Under the pieces are notes generated by a model. That model was not told where the DNA came from, did not search any database, and was given only the letters and a program-made list of their open reading frames with translations. Below are positions 44,893 to 57,155 of a DNA stretch of 64,000 nt, piece by piece. Position 1 is the first letter of the stretch. The number at the start of each line of letters is the position of its first letter. Origin of the DNA: Uranotaenia lowii (Eukaryota > Arthropoda > Insecta > Diptera > Culicidae); NCBI RefSeq assembly GCF_029784155.1, contig NC_073692.1, forward strand, positions 271,407,327 through 271,471,326, read 5' to 3'. The translations under genes were made by a program, and so were the position numbers.

Positions 44893-45921
44893 ATGTCATC
44901 ATCATTCGTTGCTAAATCCCTGGTTCCCGCGAGCGGCGTGCGCTTACCTCCGCTGCCTACTATTCGGGATCTAGTTCGGCTCTACAAGTTGCGCGCCATC
45001 AAACAATTATCGCAAAACTTTCTCATGGATGAAAATCTGACAGGGAAAATTGTGCGATCTGCCGGAAATATTAAGGACAAATACGTATTGGAGGTTGGCC
45101 CAGGACCCGGTGGTATTACAAGATCCATTATTCGCAAGTTTCCTCGTCATCTGGTTGTGGTGGAAAAGGACAGACGATTTTTGCCCACGTTAGAACTGCT
45201 GGCAGATGTTTCCAAAGATTATCTTCAAATGGATATTGTGCGTGGAGACATATTGGACTATCCTACTGCGGAGGCATTCCCAGATTGCCCTAAATCAGAT
45301 TGGAATGGAAAAAGGGCACCTATAAACATAATCGGAAATTTACCATTTGCCATTTCCACAAGACTGCTCATAAATTGGCTACGCGATATCAGTCTTCACA
45401 TTGGTGTCTGGAATTTGGGACGAGCCAGTTTAACTTTAACTTTCCAAAAAGAAGTGGCCGAGAGAATAGTTGCCCCTATGCTTTCCGAATACCGATGTCG
45501 GTTGTCTGTTATGAATCAAATCTGGAGTCGACCGGAATTGAAATTTATTATTCCTGGACAGGCTTTCGTACCCAAACCGGATGTCGATGTAGGGGTCGTC
45601 ACGATTGTTCCGTTGAAAACGCCTCTCACCACAGTTCATTTCGATATTGTTGAGAAAGTTGTGCGACATATTTTTTCCATGCGTCAAAAATATTGCCGCC
45701 GTTGTGTTTCCAATTTGTATCCGCCGGATAAGCGAGATGAACTAACGCAGTTGACGTTTCAAATGGCGGACGTAGATCCGTTGGCTCGATCGTTTCAACT
45801 TTCTACCGAGGAGTGCCTTCGAATAGTTGAGGCGTACGATCAGTTGGCGTTAAAGCATCCAGAACTCCGCAATTATGATTATAGAGCTCCCAAAGCTCAG
45901 ATGGTAGATGAAGGGCACTGA
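44893..45921 (+). CDS. mtTFB1: Mitochondrial transcription factor B1 / 12S rRNA dimethyladenosine transferase
   Basis: A 342-residue member of the KsgA/Dim1 rRNA adenine N6-dimethyltransferase family. It dimethylates two adjacent adenines in the mitochondrial small-subunit rRNA and is needed for mitoribosome assembly. The N-terminus RLPPLPTIRDLVRLYKLRA and KQLSQNFLMDENLT are almost those of human TFB1M (346 residues). Motifs: SAM-binding EVGPGPGG at 67-74, acidic VVVEKD at 88-93, catalytic NLPF at 149-152, then LTFQKEVAERI and IPGQAFVPKPDVDVGVV. The single exon is complete. The start fits the acceptor 17 nt upstream. Confidence 0.96.
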   Translation: MSSSFVAKSLVPASGVRLPPLPTIRDLVRLYKLRAIKQLSQNFLMDENLTGKIVRSAGNIKDKYVLEVGPGPGGITRSIIRKFPRHLVVVEKDRRFLPTLELLADVSKDYLQMDIVRGDILDYPTAEAFPDCPKSDWNGKRAPINIIGNLPFAISTRLLINWLRDISLHIGVWNLGRASLTLTFQKEVAERIVAPMLSEYRCRLSVMNQIWSRPELKFIIPGQAFVPKPDVDVGVVTIVPLKTPLTTVHFDIVEKVVRHIFSMRQKYCRRCVSNLYPPDKRDELTQLTFQMADVDPLARSFQLSTEECLRIVEAYDQLALKHPELRNYDYRAPKAQMVDEGH

Positions 45922-45964
45922 ATTAACACGAATGATGTGATTAGTAAATAAACTAGACATAAAG

Positions 45965-45970
45965 AATAAA
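45965..45970 (+). terminator. Poly(A) signal for mtTFB1 (and the dicistron)
   Basis: AATAAA 44 nt after the stop codon, with a further AATAAA-like site at about 45947. This is the only 3'-end signal seen for the pair; no AATAAA follows the COA3 stop before the intron donor. Confidence 0.6.
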
Positions 45971-48900
45971 ATCGTCGAGTTATTGTTTAAAAAAAGAAAA
46001 TTCCTAATTAATTTAAACTTCTTGGCATAGTCAATACTTGTTAGAGTTCTTTAGTAGCCGAAGGAAATTGCGCAACTATTATATTGAAGACCTATTCAAT
46101 TCACACCAGTTTTCGAACATTTGTAGCATCTTTTAACATATAAAACAATTAAACGCACAAGCAGGATGGCTCCGGTTTTTGCGATAGCGTAGCTCTGGTT
46201 GTCCCCTTTATATATGCAACGGCTCATCTCGGTCAACCGCGTAGGGATGAATCATCCTACAGGATGAAAATCTCAGAAAAAAATCGGTGAACCGTGGGCA
46301 TGATTGAGAGCTTATCTATATCACTTTAATATAAATGGGTATACCTTGGCGTATAAAAACATTAAATATAGAATAGTGAGAGTATCACAGTTCAGCGTTG
46401 TTATAGGCATCAACTTTACTTCTGACCATAAGTGAAACGGAACCCTTGATGTCGGTCTCACGGCTTTTCACTGCTCAATCACATGGACGAAATGTTCCGA
46501 TAGCTGTGTCGGTAAATTTTACCTTTTTATTATTCTCCGTGTACTTGAGGAGGCTGACGATCTGTGGAAGCTGCAAATCAGTCAATGTTTCATAACAATC
46601 GACACGATGAATGGCTAAATATACAAATAAGTCTGCCTCCAAATGCGACCGTTTCCCTACATAGCACTCTGTTTTGGTTCGATCTGAAATTGTGCCATTA
46701 CGCGAAAATTGTGGTGTAGTGATAAAAAGTCAAATATGTTGTTTATGTGCTCAAGGAGAACAATTGGCATATTTGTCAGTACTCCGACCAAATCCAAAAT
46801 TTTGAGTAATTTTAAAGATCAAGCATCAAGTAGGAAACAGAAAATGTTATAAAAAACAGCCTAGATTTGGTAAGGGTTTGTATACTCTATAGATGGCGCA
46901 AGTTGTGCCCAGAATAGAAGTCGAAGAACTTCATTAAGGAACGCTATCTCAAAAACGATTTAACAGAACGTTACCAAAATTTGCACATGTAAACATCACA
47001 TTACTGGGAAGCTTCGCTGAAAATTTTATCAATTTTCATTCATGCATTTAAAAGCTATTCACAAAGCGAGTGTTGATTTTTTTTTTCGAATGCACTGCCT
47101 AATCAAATTTTTAGATATAAATAAAACACACCAATAACTTCTTCAGACTGCTTAACGAATAATATAATGAATGATTTTTCCGGACCCATAACTAGATTAA
47201 CAAAAGAGCGCACTAATGAATCAATGGCATGGATAACGATGAGGCTCGAGTAACCGAAATTAGCATTTCCGGGTTCAAATGCGTGCATTTGTTCAATTTA
47301 TTTTGAAGCAATTATTTTTTCACCCTCGGATCTCTCATATAACCTTAAAAATTGATTTATTTACTTTAAATTATAATATTAATGTCATGTTTTGAGATTA
47401 TTGACACCTTCGATTTATGCCAATAAGCAGTTCTGTTTCCTTTCTGAACGATTGAAAAAAAAATCATGAATATTGACGCTCTCTGGAGCCACGATTGCAA
47501 ATGTAATAGGTTATATTCCAACTTCTTCAGATTCACATCAGATTGTTTTTTGTTGAATTGCTTAACGCATCCAGTAGCTGATTACGAGGACGCAAATAAA
47601 AATATGAAAGTTTCTCTGAAAGCTTCAATAAATCTCTGGAGCCACGCTTTTCGCATTTCATCGTTAGAAACCACCTTGATTTTTCGCGTTATTCGGGCTT
47701 ATGCGTTGAAACTTGATGATGGAAAACGATTTTCACTACTCTTGAAGCACTCAGAACGTTTCTAAAAATCTTAAATGTAAATTAATAGAGTAAGCAATCA
47801 AACAACGCGAGCATCAAAACTTAGCCCAACCGCATAAACGGAATGCGAAAGCCATTACCAAAAAATTTCCTCGATTTTAACATGTACTACAAGTGTCAAA
47901 ATTTCTACCACTTTTTCCCAACACGAGTGAACTCGCTCTAATAGTAATGAACCACCTTGAGGCGATCGAAGTTAAGCCATCGTTAGTAATTTCACTGCAT
48001 TCGAAGTAAATGCAAGGCCGTTTATTTCTCTCTAATTTTCGTTCAGCATTCCAATCGATCACAAAGATCGATAATCTAAAATGCTTATGTGAAAAATGAA
48101 AATCTTTATGAAATTATAGGATTTGAATTAACCGATATTTTTTTCAGACGAGGCAAACTTTGTTGACAAAATAGAATGACTGATAAAAAAAATACAAATC
48201 AAGAAATTTCTCGACGAAACACGCCAACTTGACTATTTTATTAAGAACTTTCCCCATGAGGTGTATGAAGAATACTGAGAGTTATCAATGTTGATTATAA
48301 CATGTTTGATTACGAGCTCAGAAAAATAAATACGTCTTAAGATCTTTTTTCATAATTTGAAGAGAAAATACGCAGAATGATCCGTCGGATAGAATAAATT
48401 TCAACTAAACGACAAAAAGGGTCATTTTATCCTGCAAGTTAACAAATCAATAGTCGGATATCATAATCTAGATATTTAGTGCTTCAATCGATGGGTTTCC
48501 TATCGCTATTATACCAGTAAAACCGAAAACCACAAAAATTAATTTGATACTCGGGGACGTGAAGGCATTTTGTGGCGGCACATCCGCTCCAATTTTAATT
48601 CACTAATTAAATTTACCTTTCAGTGATTTGTCTGGCAAAAGTTCTGCCAGACGGCAGGTTTTGTAGATCTTAGTCAAACTGGGAAGTTAGCTTTATCACA
48701 GGCTTTATTCCTTTATTGTACATGTGATGATTCTGTATGTTTAGGTAATATCGTGACAGCAAAAATCCCATAGGAGATAACCTTTTAAGAACAGAATTAA
48801 TCATTGATGGTAGGATTAGGCTAGGCTTTGGTGCAAGCGAGCGAATGTTAATTGAAGGGAATTGTAAGATAAAATGTGACGATTATGGAAACTATCGCAG

Positions 48901-49202
48901 ATTGAAAATATTTTGAATAAATCTTTTCAAATAAAAAGATAAAAAGGTTGAAAAAATATGTTTTTTGCAGAAAACATTGCATAATGATGAGATTTATAAG
49001 TTTTAAACAATATAAGTGCCATGGGATTTTTATATTATCGTTCGGGTTTGCGCCAAAGATAGATTTTCTCAATAATTCAAAATGTGATTTATTTGACGGA
49101 GTTGCCAAAATTTTAGAAAAAGACATACACCGTCTTAGCCGATTTAGGCTTTACAGACTGAATAAATGACGTGGACAACTTAATATTAACATTTAACACC
49201 CA
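45971..49202. other. Intergenic AT-rich DNA with one element end
   Basis: At 47888-47935 the sequence GTCAAAATTTCTACCACTTT continues as TTCCCAACACGAGTGAACTC. It is an end of the 37097-37983 TIR family, but no partner end is visible. Otherwise no gene could be supported; ORFs such as 47466-47765 lack features. Confidence 0.4.
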
Positions 49203-49285
49203 GTACCGAGATGGGAATCGAACCCATGCCATCAGTGGACCAGCGATTACCGTCTTACCACGCTAACCACTCGACCACCGAGACG
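49203..49285 (-). repeat. tRNA-like SINE head
   Basis: The minus strand contains GGTGGTCGAGTGGTTAGC (A-box) and GGGTTCGATTCCC (B-box) at near-tRNA spacing. The acceptor ends do not pair, so it is a tRNA-derived SINE rather than a tRNA gene. Confidence 0.6.
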
Positions 49286-49313
49286 TTTTGACTATACTAA
49301 GGATACCCTAATC

Positions 49314-50717
49314 CGGGGTAAGATTGATCACTTTTTTTTGAATATTTTTTGATTATGTTTTGTGTTAAGGGTACACAGAAATTTTTTTGACTATTACGTG
49401 TCACTGAAACTGCAACCTTTAAAATAAATCAACCTGTAATTGACTAAACCTGTAATTTTAAATTGTTTTCCATAGAAGTTAACGGAGATTCATTTATTAT
49501 TACAGCAAATGTCCTGTAAAAAAGTTGTACACTAAAAATTAAATGTCACGTAATTTGTTTTTCGACCTGTAAAATTACGGTAAATGTCCTGCTCCTTTTT
49601 GTTACAGGACATTTGCGTAATTTTACAAGAAATAATTTTTGCTTTGTAATGTGGCATGTTTCATATTTTCAAATCCAGAGCTGGACTCTTATGAAGGTGG
49701 TTGCAAAACATTTATTAGACGACATTAAATTTAATTTAAAAATCGATTTCGTTTCTGTTTAGAATGTGATGCTTTGGGGTAACATCGATCAGTCTCTGTT
49801 TTGACGGTTTTAGCTAGTCTTCTTGAACATAAAGGATACAAAATATATTTACAAATATTTAAATTTCCTATCGACTGATCCAATAATGTTGAAAAAGTTT
49901 TTCGGCGATTTCAGTCTCAAAAAAAAAAAAAATTATAAAACGATGTTTATTTACTACATTCGACGTTTCGGCATGTTTATTTTGCCTTTATCAAGGAATC
50001 TGACAAGGCACACAAGACAAGACAAGGCAAGTCCTTATTTTTTAAATATCACAAATTTACCTCAAAATACAACAAAAATTATATCAAAACTATACCTACA
50101 TAAACTAAGGAAAAACATTGAACTCTCACATCAACCTGCTGCTTCTAAAAGCTTTGATTTCACCAGGAAGGGTGTTTGTTTGCGAGCCTTCGAAAAAATA
50201 GGTATTTCAAGTTTTTGAAATTACATTTTTAATAACATTTAAAATTTTCTTATCTAAGTTAATGGCATATCGGTAAATTATTTTCCAGCAAAATAAGATA
50301 ACATTTAAAATTTTAAAAAAATTAAGCTTTTTCCAAGTTGATACTCAACTGCCGCAGCCCGTGGTGTAGAGGATAGCCTTCAAGTCTTCTAAGCCAGTGG
50401 GCATAAGATCGAATCCCGGTCACGGCATACGTAGTACACTTTCTGTGGGTTGGTGGTTTTAGCATTTGTAAGATGCTAGCCGTCATATACTTGAAAGATG
50501 TACGCTTAGAGTTAAGAAAAAATGAATCTCTTCGAGGAAACATCAAGTTTCATTGAGATCTTGTATGTGTTTGTGTTCGTTTTTATAAAAAAAAACTTTA
50601 AAGGTTTTTAAACGTAGAAAAAAGTTTATATATATTTTAACTTTAGACTCAGTTATTGATGATGTGTGGAAAAATTTCATGTTGATCAAAGTAACCCCGG
50701 TGATCAATGTTACCCCG
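49314..50717. mobile_element. Candidate 1.4-kb TIR element (CGGGGTAA.ATTGATCAC)
   Basis: CGGGGTAAGATTGATCAC at 49314-49331 and its inverse at 50700-50717 match at 17 of 18 bases. Related strings occur near 21716 and 49777. There is no transposase. It contains a SINE-like insertion at about 50350. The duplication is not clear. Confidence 0.45.
50350..50530 (+). repeat. tRNA-derived SINE
   Basis: Plus strand: GCCCGTGGTGTAGAGGATAG (A-box) and GATCGAATCCCGG (B-box), followed by a non-tRNA body TGTGGGTTGGTGGTTTTAGC and GTAAGATGCTAGCCGTCATA. Head plus unrelated body is standard SINE architecture. Confidence 0.65.
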
Positions 50718-52641
50718 TTTTACGGTACTAAAGTCGTGCAACAAATCCATTTTGTTGGCTCCCGGAGGTTTCTTAGACGCTGCGACAGCTGATACGATTC
50801 CGGAAGCAGCCTAAGTTTAGAGGCGCTTTTAGTTACTATAATTTAGATCGAGGACATCGGAAAAGTAGCTGACTATCAATGTTGGTACCCAAAATTTTTT
50901 GAGTCGATAAAGAAAATTAATAATATTTATTAAAAAAAAGATTTTAAATCGATAAATGGGAAATCTTTATTGAATTTGAACTAGAAAGGAAACAAACAAG
51001 AATCCAATAGGAACCTTTTTTTTGTTTTGATTCAGCGGTTTTTAAATTTACATCACTTTTATATAACATGTCAGAATTATTTTACAGACGTTTAATATTC
51101 AACTCACATTGAAACTTTTATTGCTTCTGCACATGTGTTGAAATTTTAAAGATATTATTAGTAGTGTGTACAATATCGTTCTTTTTGCAGAATGTTTGGT
51201 GATACAGATGGTACTTTAAACACTTTTTAAAGATTTTTATATATTTCTTGTGAAATTATATCCTTAATTTTTTTTTAAATAATAATGTTATTCGAGTAGC
51301 TACATTACGATTCGTTTTGATGTTTAGTTATATGATTTCAAGTGAAGTTACAAAGTTACTCTCAGAGAAGAGCGCTTACTCTATATTAAAAATGCGTTGA
51401 AACATGCATTATACCAAAGATGATATGATTGGAAAAGCATCACTGGCTTAAAAACTCGCCGATGGTTTGAAACAAGAAAAACCAAGATCAGATCGAAGAA
51501 TGACAAAAGTGGCTCCATAGAGTAGTTTTTTTTTCTATGTGCAGGGATTTCAATCAATGAAAATTAAATGAAATCTCGGAGTTTCGAGAATGCATTAAGC
51601 AATGTTCTTGTAAACCTTATTTTTCTAACTCTCGTAAGACATGGATAATTGCCATATTTTAGCGTATTGAGCTTAAAATAGATTTGCTTCTTTCAAAAAA
51701 AAAAATATTATCTTTGTTTTCTGGAATATAAACCATTTTGAAAGTGTTTTATATGGACACAATGGTTTAATGGACACAAACAGATGTTTTCAAAATTTAA
51801 TCCCGATTTTTTCTGGCCCAAACGTATGTATTCTGTTGATGGAGGAGTAGCTTTAGAAATATCTGCCTTTTACGACTTTTGTCTATTTTCCTTATCGACT
51901 AGCTCGAGAAGGTTTATGCTTTGGTCAGTGTCTTTTTGGCCTTGCTCCATTTTTATTAATTAGACTACATTTCCGAGCCTCTTTTTCTGAAATGTGAGGC
52001 ACAATGTGAATAACTACATACGTAAGACTAGCCAGGTCTATTATTAACCCTATAGTTTCCATGCGAAAATTAATCATTTTGGCTGTGCCGGTAGGCCAGA
52101 TCATTATGGTTAAATCAACCTTCTTTACAATTGTTCCACATCGTTTGAATTGAAGCTTTTTTCAAATAGTTTGACAATCTAAAAATAAAACCTATAAATT
52201 ACAGTTTAAAGTGTAGTAATGAAGAAATGGTAATCAAGTTATGAAATTAATTGATAATATACACGGTTAAGGATAATAATAAATGCTTTTATAAGAACCC
52301 GAAACTTAATTAGAAAAAATCGTTTCCTTGTTAACCGCTTAAAGATATTAACTGGGAGCATAATTTTAGATGAGCTATACAACGATGCTAGTAACATGTA
52401 ACAAGACTTCCGCTTTATTGATGAGAACAAATTCAAACGCATTAGTCTTCTGGCTGAAGCTGTTCGTTTTATCCCAATTCCGTGGCAGCGCAAGCAAGAT
52501 GGATTGGGTAGTTTTCCAGCTTCAGGATGGTTTGTTTTTTTTTGCTGGTGCCCTTTTCTTACTTAGCATGCAACCATAATTCGCCTATTTGAATGAAACT
52601 GTCCGTAATTTACATGTGTTAAAGTTTTGCCATATTGTGTT
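50718..52641. other. Intergenic AT-rich DNA, unrecognised
   Basis: No family-level ORF and no clear repeat ends between the candidate TIR element and the hAT element. Confidence 0.4.
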
Positions 52642-52649
52642 GTATAGAG

Positions 52650-54077
52650 CATGGGTGGCCAACAGTTTCAGCAGGCGGGCCAAATTTCAGAAATAATCAG
52701 AAATGAGATTGGCTGGCGGGCCAAAAAAAAATTGTTCTGGAGTATTGAAAAAAAAAAACATTAACAGATTTTTGAAAACGCTATAAAAACAATTGGCAAA
52801 GTCACATCGAGTAAAAATTAAGCTTGTCAGATTGTCCGGATATTTAATACAAAATTTGTAAAAAGTCCAGCCCGACTCGGTTCTCCGGATTTAATTGAAA
52901 AATGATAGAATGTTTTCACCTTTTTTGCCAAATCGAGCAGAACAAAATAAATCAAATTGAATTTTAAATTTTTTTTTTATGTATCCAAAAAGAGAATTTT
53001 TGAGTAAGTTTTACAAAATAATCATGAAAGGTTTTGTGGAAGCCTAAAATACTATTTAAAATCTGCTAATAACTTTTGGTGGACTTTTTCCAAGTTCTGT
53101 TTTGCTATTGATTTGATATTGCCTGAAGTTTTGGTAGCTAATTTTGAAATCAAATGTCCGGATTTTGCCCGGCTTTTAGATGAAAATAGTCCGAAAGTCC
53201 GGCCCGGATACATGCTGAAAGAATTCTAGGAACCTTAGTATAGATTCATCTTAATAAATCGTTATTGTTACTAGCATTTTTTTTACAAATTTTGCTCCAT
53301 TTGAAAAATAGTGTTATGAATGGTGGAATTCATGTTACGAATGGTTGAAGTTCTCGCAATAGTATAATTATAATAATGATGTTTATATGCTTCGGTTAAA
53401 TTTTACGATTTTTAATGATCTTGATACGATCTAACTATCTTTCAGAGGCTACCAAAACTCTTCAATATAAAAACTAGAGTCCGCTTGAATGCGCTTTACA
53501 CCAAAGATACGTAGTCATCAAAACCCGATCGGGAAACAATGAAAAATGTGTGAAGGAATGTGTCAAATACCGTACAATTTTGATAGTTTAAAATAGTAAT
53601 TGTAATTGTTTTTTTTTATACAGTGACGATCACATTTTTTGTAAAATTATATGAGGCCCGCAGAGCCAAAGGAGTATAAGTGCAAAAATGATCAGTTTTG
53701 AATAAATAATGCCAAACTCTTCTCCATGTTAAATTATATTCGCAAACTTTTACGTTTGAAAAAAAAATTGCAAATGTTCGAAAAATGAATTGAAAACGAC
53801 CAAACACAACCATTTAAAAGCGTGTGTTCTCGAAATTAGTTTTTTACACTTTTACGCCTTTGGATTATATCAATTCAAAGAGATTTTCAGATTTTTGTTT
53901 GTCAGATGTTTTGAATTTAGTTAGAGTAGATTTAGATACATTTTTCCAAAATATATACGCAGACCATGAAAACTAATAAATTCTTAGAACATGGCTTTTC
54001 CAAAAAGAGCTTCGCGGACCACAAAAAGTTGGTCGAGGGCCACATGTGGCCCGCGGGCCATGGTTTGGCCACCCATG
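52650..54077. mobile_element. Non-autonomous hAT element, 1428 bp
   Basis: TIRs CATGGGTGGCCAA (inverted at the right end) with GGCGGGCC / GGCCCGC subterminal repeats are flanked by a perfect 8-bp duplication GTATAGAG (52642-52649, 54078-54085). No transposase. The interior contains several GTCCGGAT motifs. Confidence 0.9.
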
Positions 54078-54161
54078 GTATAGAGTATGTAAGCACTAGG
54101 TTAGAAGACTCAGTCATGGCATACGGTTCAAATAGTTACTGATTAACTTGAAATACCATTG

Positions 54162-55177
54162 CACAGTGGTACAGAACATCAATCTAGCTGTACGAAATTA
54201 ATAGCGCCCAGGGATAAAGAGATAGACATTTGATGTCTTGAGCAACATTGTTCAGTTTTACAAGGAGCATATTCTAGTATCAAAATTTTTGCCGAGGGGT
54301 CCACCGATAGCGAGTTGTTTATCTGATCTGTTGAATATGTCAACGTCCTATCACATCACCCTCAGGCACAGTCAAAGTAAAAAAAATCTTTTATAAAAAA
54401 CAGTTTTTTAAACCTGACACGTTGTAGGTTGGATAAAATGGTTCGCTGTCTTTTAATCAAACAAACTATATAAAAGAAAACTGCAACATTTTATCAATCA
54501 ACTAAATGTTTTAACGTTTTTTCTATAAGTAAAATAGGCAATTTTTTCATAAAATGAGTATTTTCAATCATTCAAATCTCTACTAGTTCCACCGGTTTCC
54601 GCACTAATTTCAAATGGAAATGGTTCCACTTATCATCAAAAATAATCACAAAAAAGAGGGTGTTGCGAAAATGTGCACTTTTCGATGGACGAGCCTTCGA
54701 AAATGGCCAATAAAATACACTAAATGCTTTCAGCAGCAGCAGCTTCAGCAACTTCTAAACCCTTCATAATGTATGAGACAAATGTAGATCGTGGCTTGTT
54801 ACAACTTTGTTTCAAAGACAGCGAGCCATTTTATCCAACCTACAACGTGTCAGGTTCAAAAAACTGTTTTTTGAAGATATTTTTTTTACTTTGACTGTTA
54901 CTCCTTAGGGTGATGTGATAGGACGTTGACATATTCAACAAACTTATGTATTTTGATCAGATAAACAACTTTGTCGAAGACATCAAAGCTCTAATTAAAA
55001 AAACAAAAAAGTTAGCATTTTTAACTCGCTATCGGTGGACCCCTCGTCAAAAATTTTGATACTAGAATATGCTCCTTGTAAAACTGAACAATGTTGCTGA
55101 AGACATCAAATGTCTATCTCTTCATCCCTGGGCGCTATTAATTTCGTACAGCTAGATTGATGTTCTGCACCACTGTG
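54162..55177. mobile_element. 1016-bp element with long TIRs and Transib-like CACAGTG ends
   Basis: Termini CACAGTGGT(A/G)CAGAACATC are inverted. They extend into arms of about 290 bp (54162 to about 54453) and about 360 bp (about 54817 to 55177), the right arm having one extra stretch of about 60 bp. The flanking 5-bp duplication is CATTG (54157-54161, 55178-55182). CACAGTG ends with a 5-bp duplication of C...G form are typical of Transib elements; the assignment is inferred. No transposase; a non-autonomous copy. Confidence 0.78.
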
Positions 55178-55182
55178 CATTG

Positions 55183-56216
55183 GATTTTGTTTTACCGTAC
55201 TAAATACTGGATGAACAGGGACATTCAGGACGAATTGTTCATTGAAATGTTAATATTAAGTGTCATAAAAATTGTCCAAGGTGGTTTGAAAAACTATAAA
55301 AAATGAAAAACTTAAAACCAACTAATTGGGAAAATAAATAGGGGAAAGTAGGGAATCGTGGGCGTAGATTAACGCTTCAACATTTCGGAATTGTGTCGAG
55401 AAAAAATCTTTATTCAACTTCAACTGCCATCTTTGTCGCTGGTCGCAAGCTTAATTTCACATAAGTTGTTGATTTGTGTACGCATTTGTATTTGTGTTTA
55501 AGGTTAAAAACAAAAATATGCTCATACTCTTATGATCATAGTTTTGCCTTGCTCTTTTACGTGAATTTTTCTTTCATGAAATATCAATTGTGGTGAAAAA
55601 TCCCAGCAAACATTTAAGCAGGTATATTGTAGGAACAACAGAATAATTCAAATAGATAAACCAGCTGAAATGACTGTATTTAACTTACCAAAATAGCATA
55701 AATATATCTACGAAAATGGATGCGATATATCTATACCTAATGACAAGATTCCAACGATTCAATTTGTAACGGCCCGTAGTAGGCAAAGTGGGAATATCCG
55801 TAGTATCTCCAATGCATAATTTGAACATGTATCATGTCAGTCTTATTGGGAGTGGATCTTTGTGTGCTGAAATGTGAAATTTCGGTAAAATGAAAATTCC
55901 ACCCATAAGGACTACGGAATAACTTATCGTTATTCTGACAGTCATCACGAGCTACCAATGGTGGCTTTTCTATGGGAGAATTGAAAATGGAGTCTTCTTG
56001 GAGACCAAAAAGAAAACCTGAGGGTCTTAGCATTTTGATCCTGGAGTTGTTCGGTCGCTTTGTAAAATAAGCTGCGTTTTGAGTAAATCTGAGTAAGGCG
56101 GTTATTACCCTACTGCTTTCAAGTATTTTCCCCAATAAATCTGTCCTAATAGTACGTGACGCGCAAGTTGTGATTCGAGCCTACGACGATCTCGGGAGTT
56201 AACGGCCTAACTATAC
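55183..56216. other. Intergenic DNA left of the BEL element
   Basis: AGGGGAAAGTAGGGAATCGT near 55342 resembles the GGGGAGA-type TIRs of intron 4; a partner end would lie outside the visible sequence or be lost. The ORF at 55737-56135 (minus) is unrecognised. Confidence 0.4.
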
Positions 56217-56854
56217 TGTTTATGTCCGGATGGGCCTCTTACCACCAACCTGGCAGCTGTAACTCCGTCCGATAATGGTTCGTCCAACCTGGATCCAACC
56301 GTCCCTTGGGTGCCCAAAAAAATCCAGTCACTATTGCTCGTGCAGCATGCAAGTCCCCTGGTAGGATGGGGTTTCCATGGATAGATTAAAACTCGCGGAT
56401 TTTTTGGACTTAACGGTATAAGTTTACTTAACGTTTTACTTAGGTATAAATTTTAACTTAAGAACGAGAAGGCCTTTTAGTTACCCGGCCAGGGCTTAAT
56501 TATGTTCGCGTCGATCGGTCGGTAGTCGGTGGTCAACTGGTGGATCGCTCGTCGGTTCAGTCGTTCTCGGCTCTGCAGTTGTAAGAAGTATTGTTCGAAG
56601 CAATTGCATTGTTATCAGGAACTCACGCTCTTATCACTCGTCCGGCCGATCATTGCTGATCATCGATGATCGTTTCCTCCGATAACGACGCCTATTATCG
56701 TGTACGGTGGAAGGAAAGGGCATGCATGGGACTTAAGCTCCGAAATGCGAGAGTACTTATGTATATCATTAGATCATTTCACGTTGATCTCCCAATACCT
56801 CCGCTTCTCTTTAATCGGGTTTATGCTAAAATACAGTGGTTCCCAAACAGAACA
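56217..56854 (-). repeat. BEL/Pao 3' LTR, 638 bp
   Basis: Begins TGTTTATGTCC and ends CAGAACA on the plus strand, giving TGTT..AACA ends. The left border is fixed by comparison with the other LTR. The right border is set by the adjacent purine tract and the AACA end, so it is slightly less certain. Confidence 0.88.
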
Positions 56855-56867
56855 TCCTCACCCACCC
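56855..56867 (-). other. BEL/Pao polypurine tract
   Basis: The minus strand reads GGGTGGGTGAGGA immediately before the 3' LTR TGTTCTG. This is the expected primer for plus-strand DNA synthesis. Confidence 0.7.
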
Positions 56868-57155
56868 AGAAATTAATAATGAATTTCTGTATCGATTAAA
56901 TTTTACCTTAAGAATGACTTGTGAGAATTTGTTGGTGAACTTAACTGACTCAATAACTGACTAAACTCGAACTGATTTTTATGTACTCGTTTAACTCAAT
57001 ATTCATTATCAACCGACGTTGAAGTCAGACATATTTTCCATTTTATCCAACCAGAAGTCTGACATTATTCTGACAAAAAATATTCCAATCTGAATATTTT
57101 CATTTCCCAATCTGACACAAAATCTGACACAGTTCTGACGGATAGCTGACATAAC
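56868..57155 (-). repeat. BEL/Pao 3' non-coding segment with TCTGAC repeats
   Basis: Between the pol stop and the polypurine tract. Many TCTGACA/TTCTGAC copies on the plus strand (57025-57160) are spaced irregularly at 8-25 bp. No reading frame. Confidence 0.6.

Noticed and set aside
49823..50218. 131-codon ORF
   Set aside because: Low-complexity Lys/Asn/Phe/Ile composition typical of AT-rich chance frames, inside a candidate TIR element.
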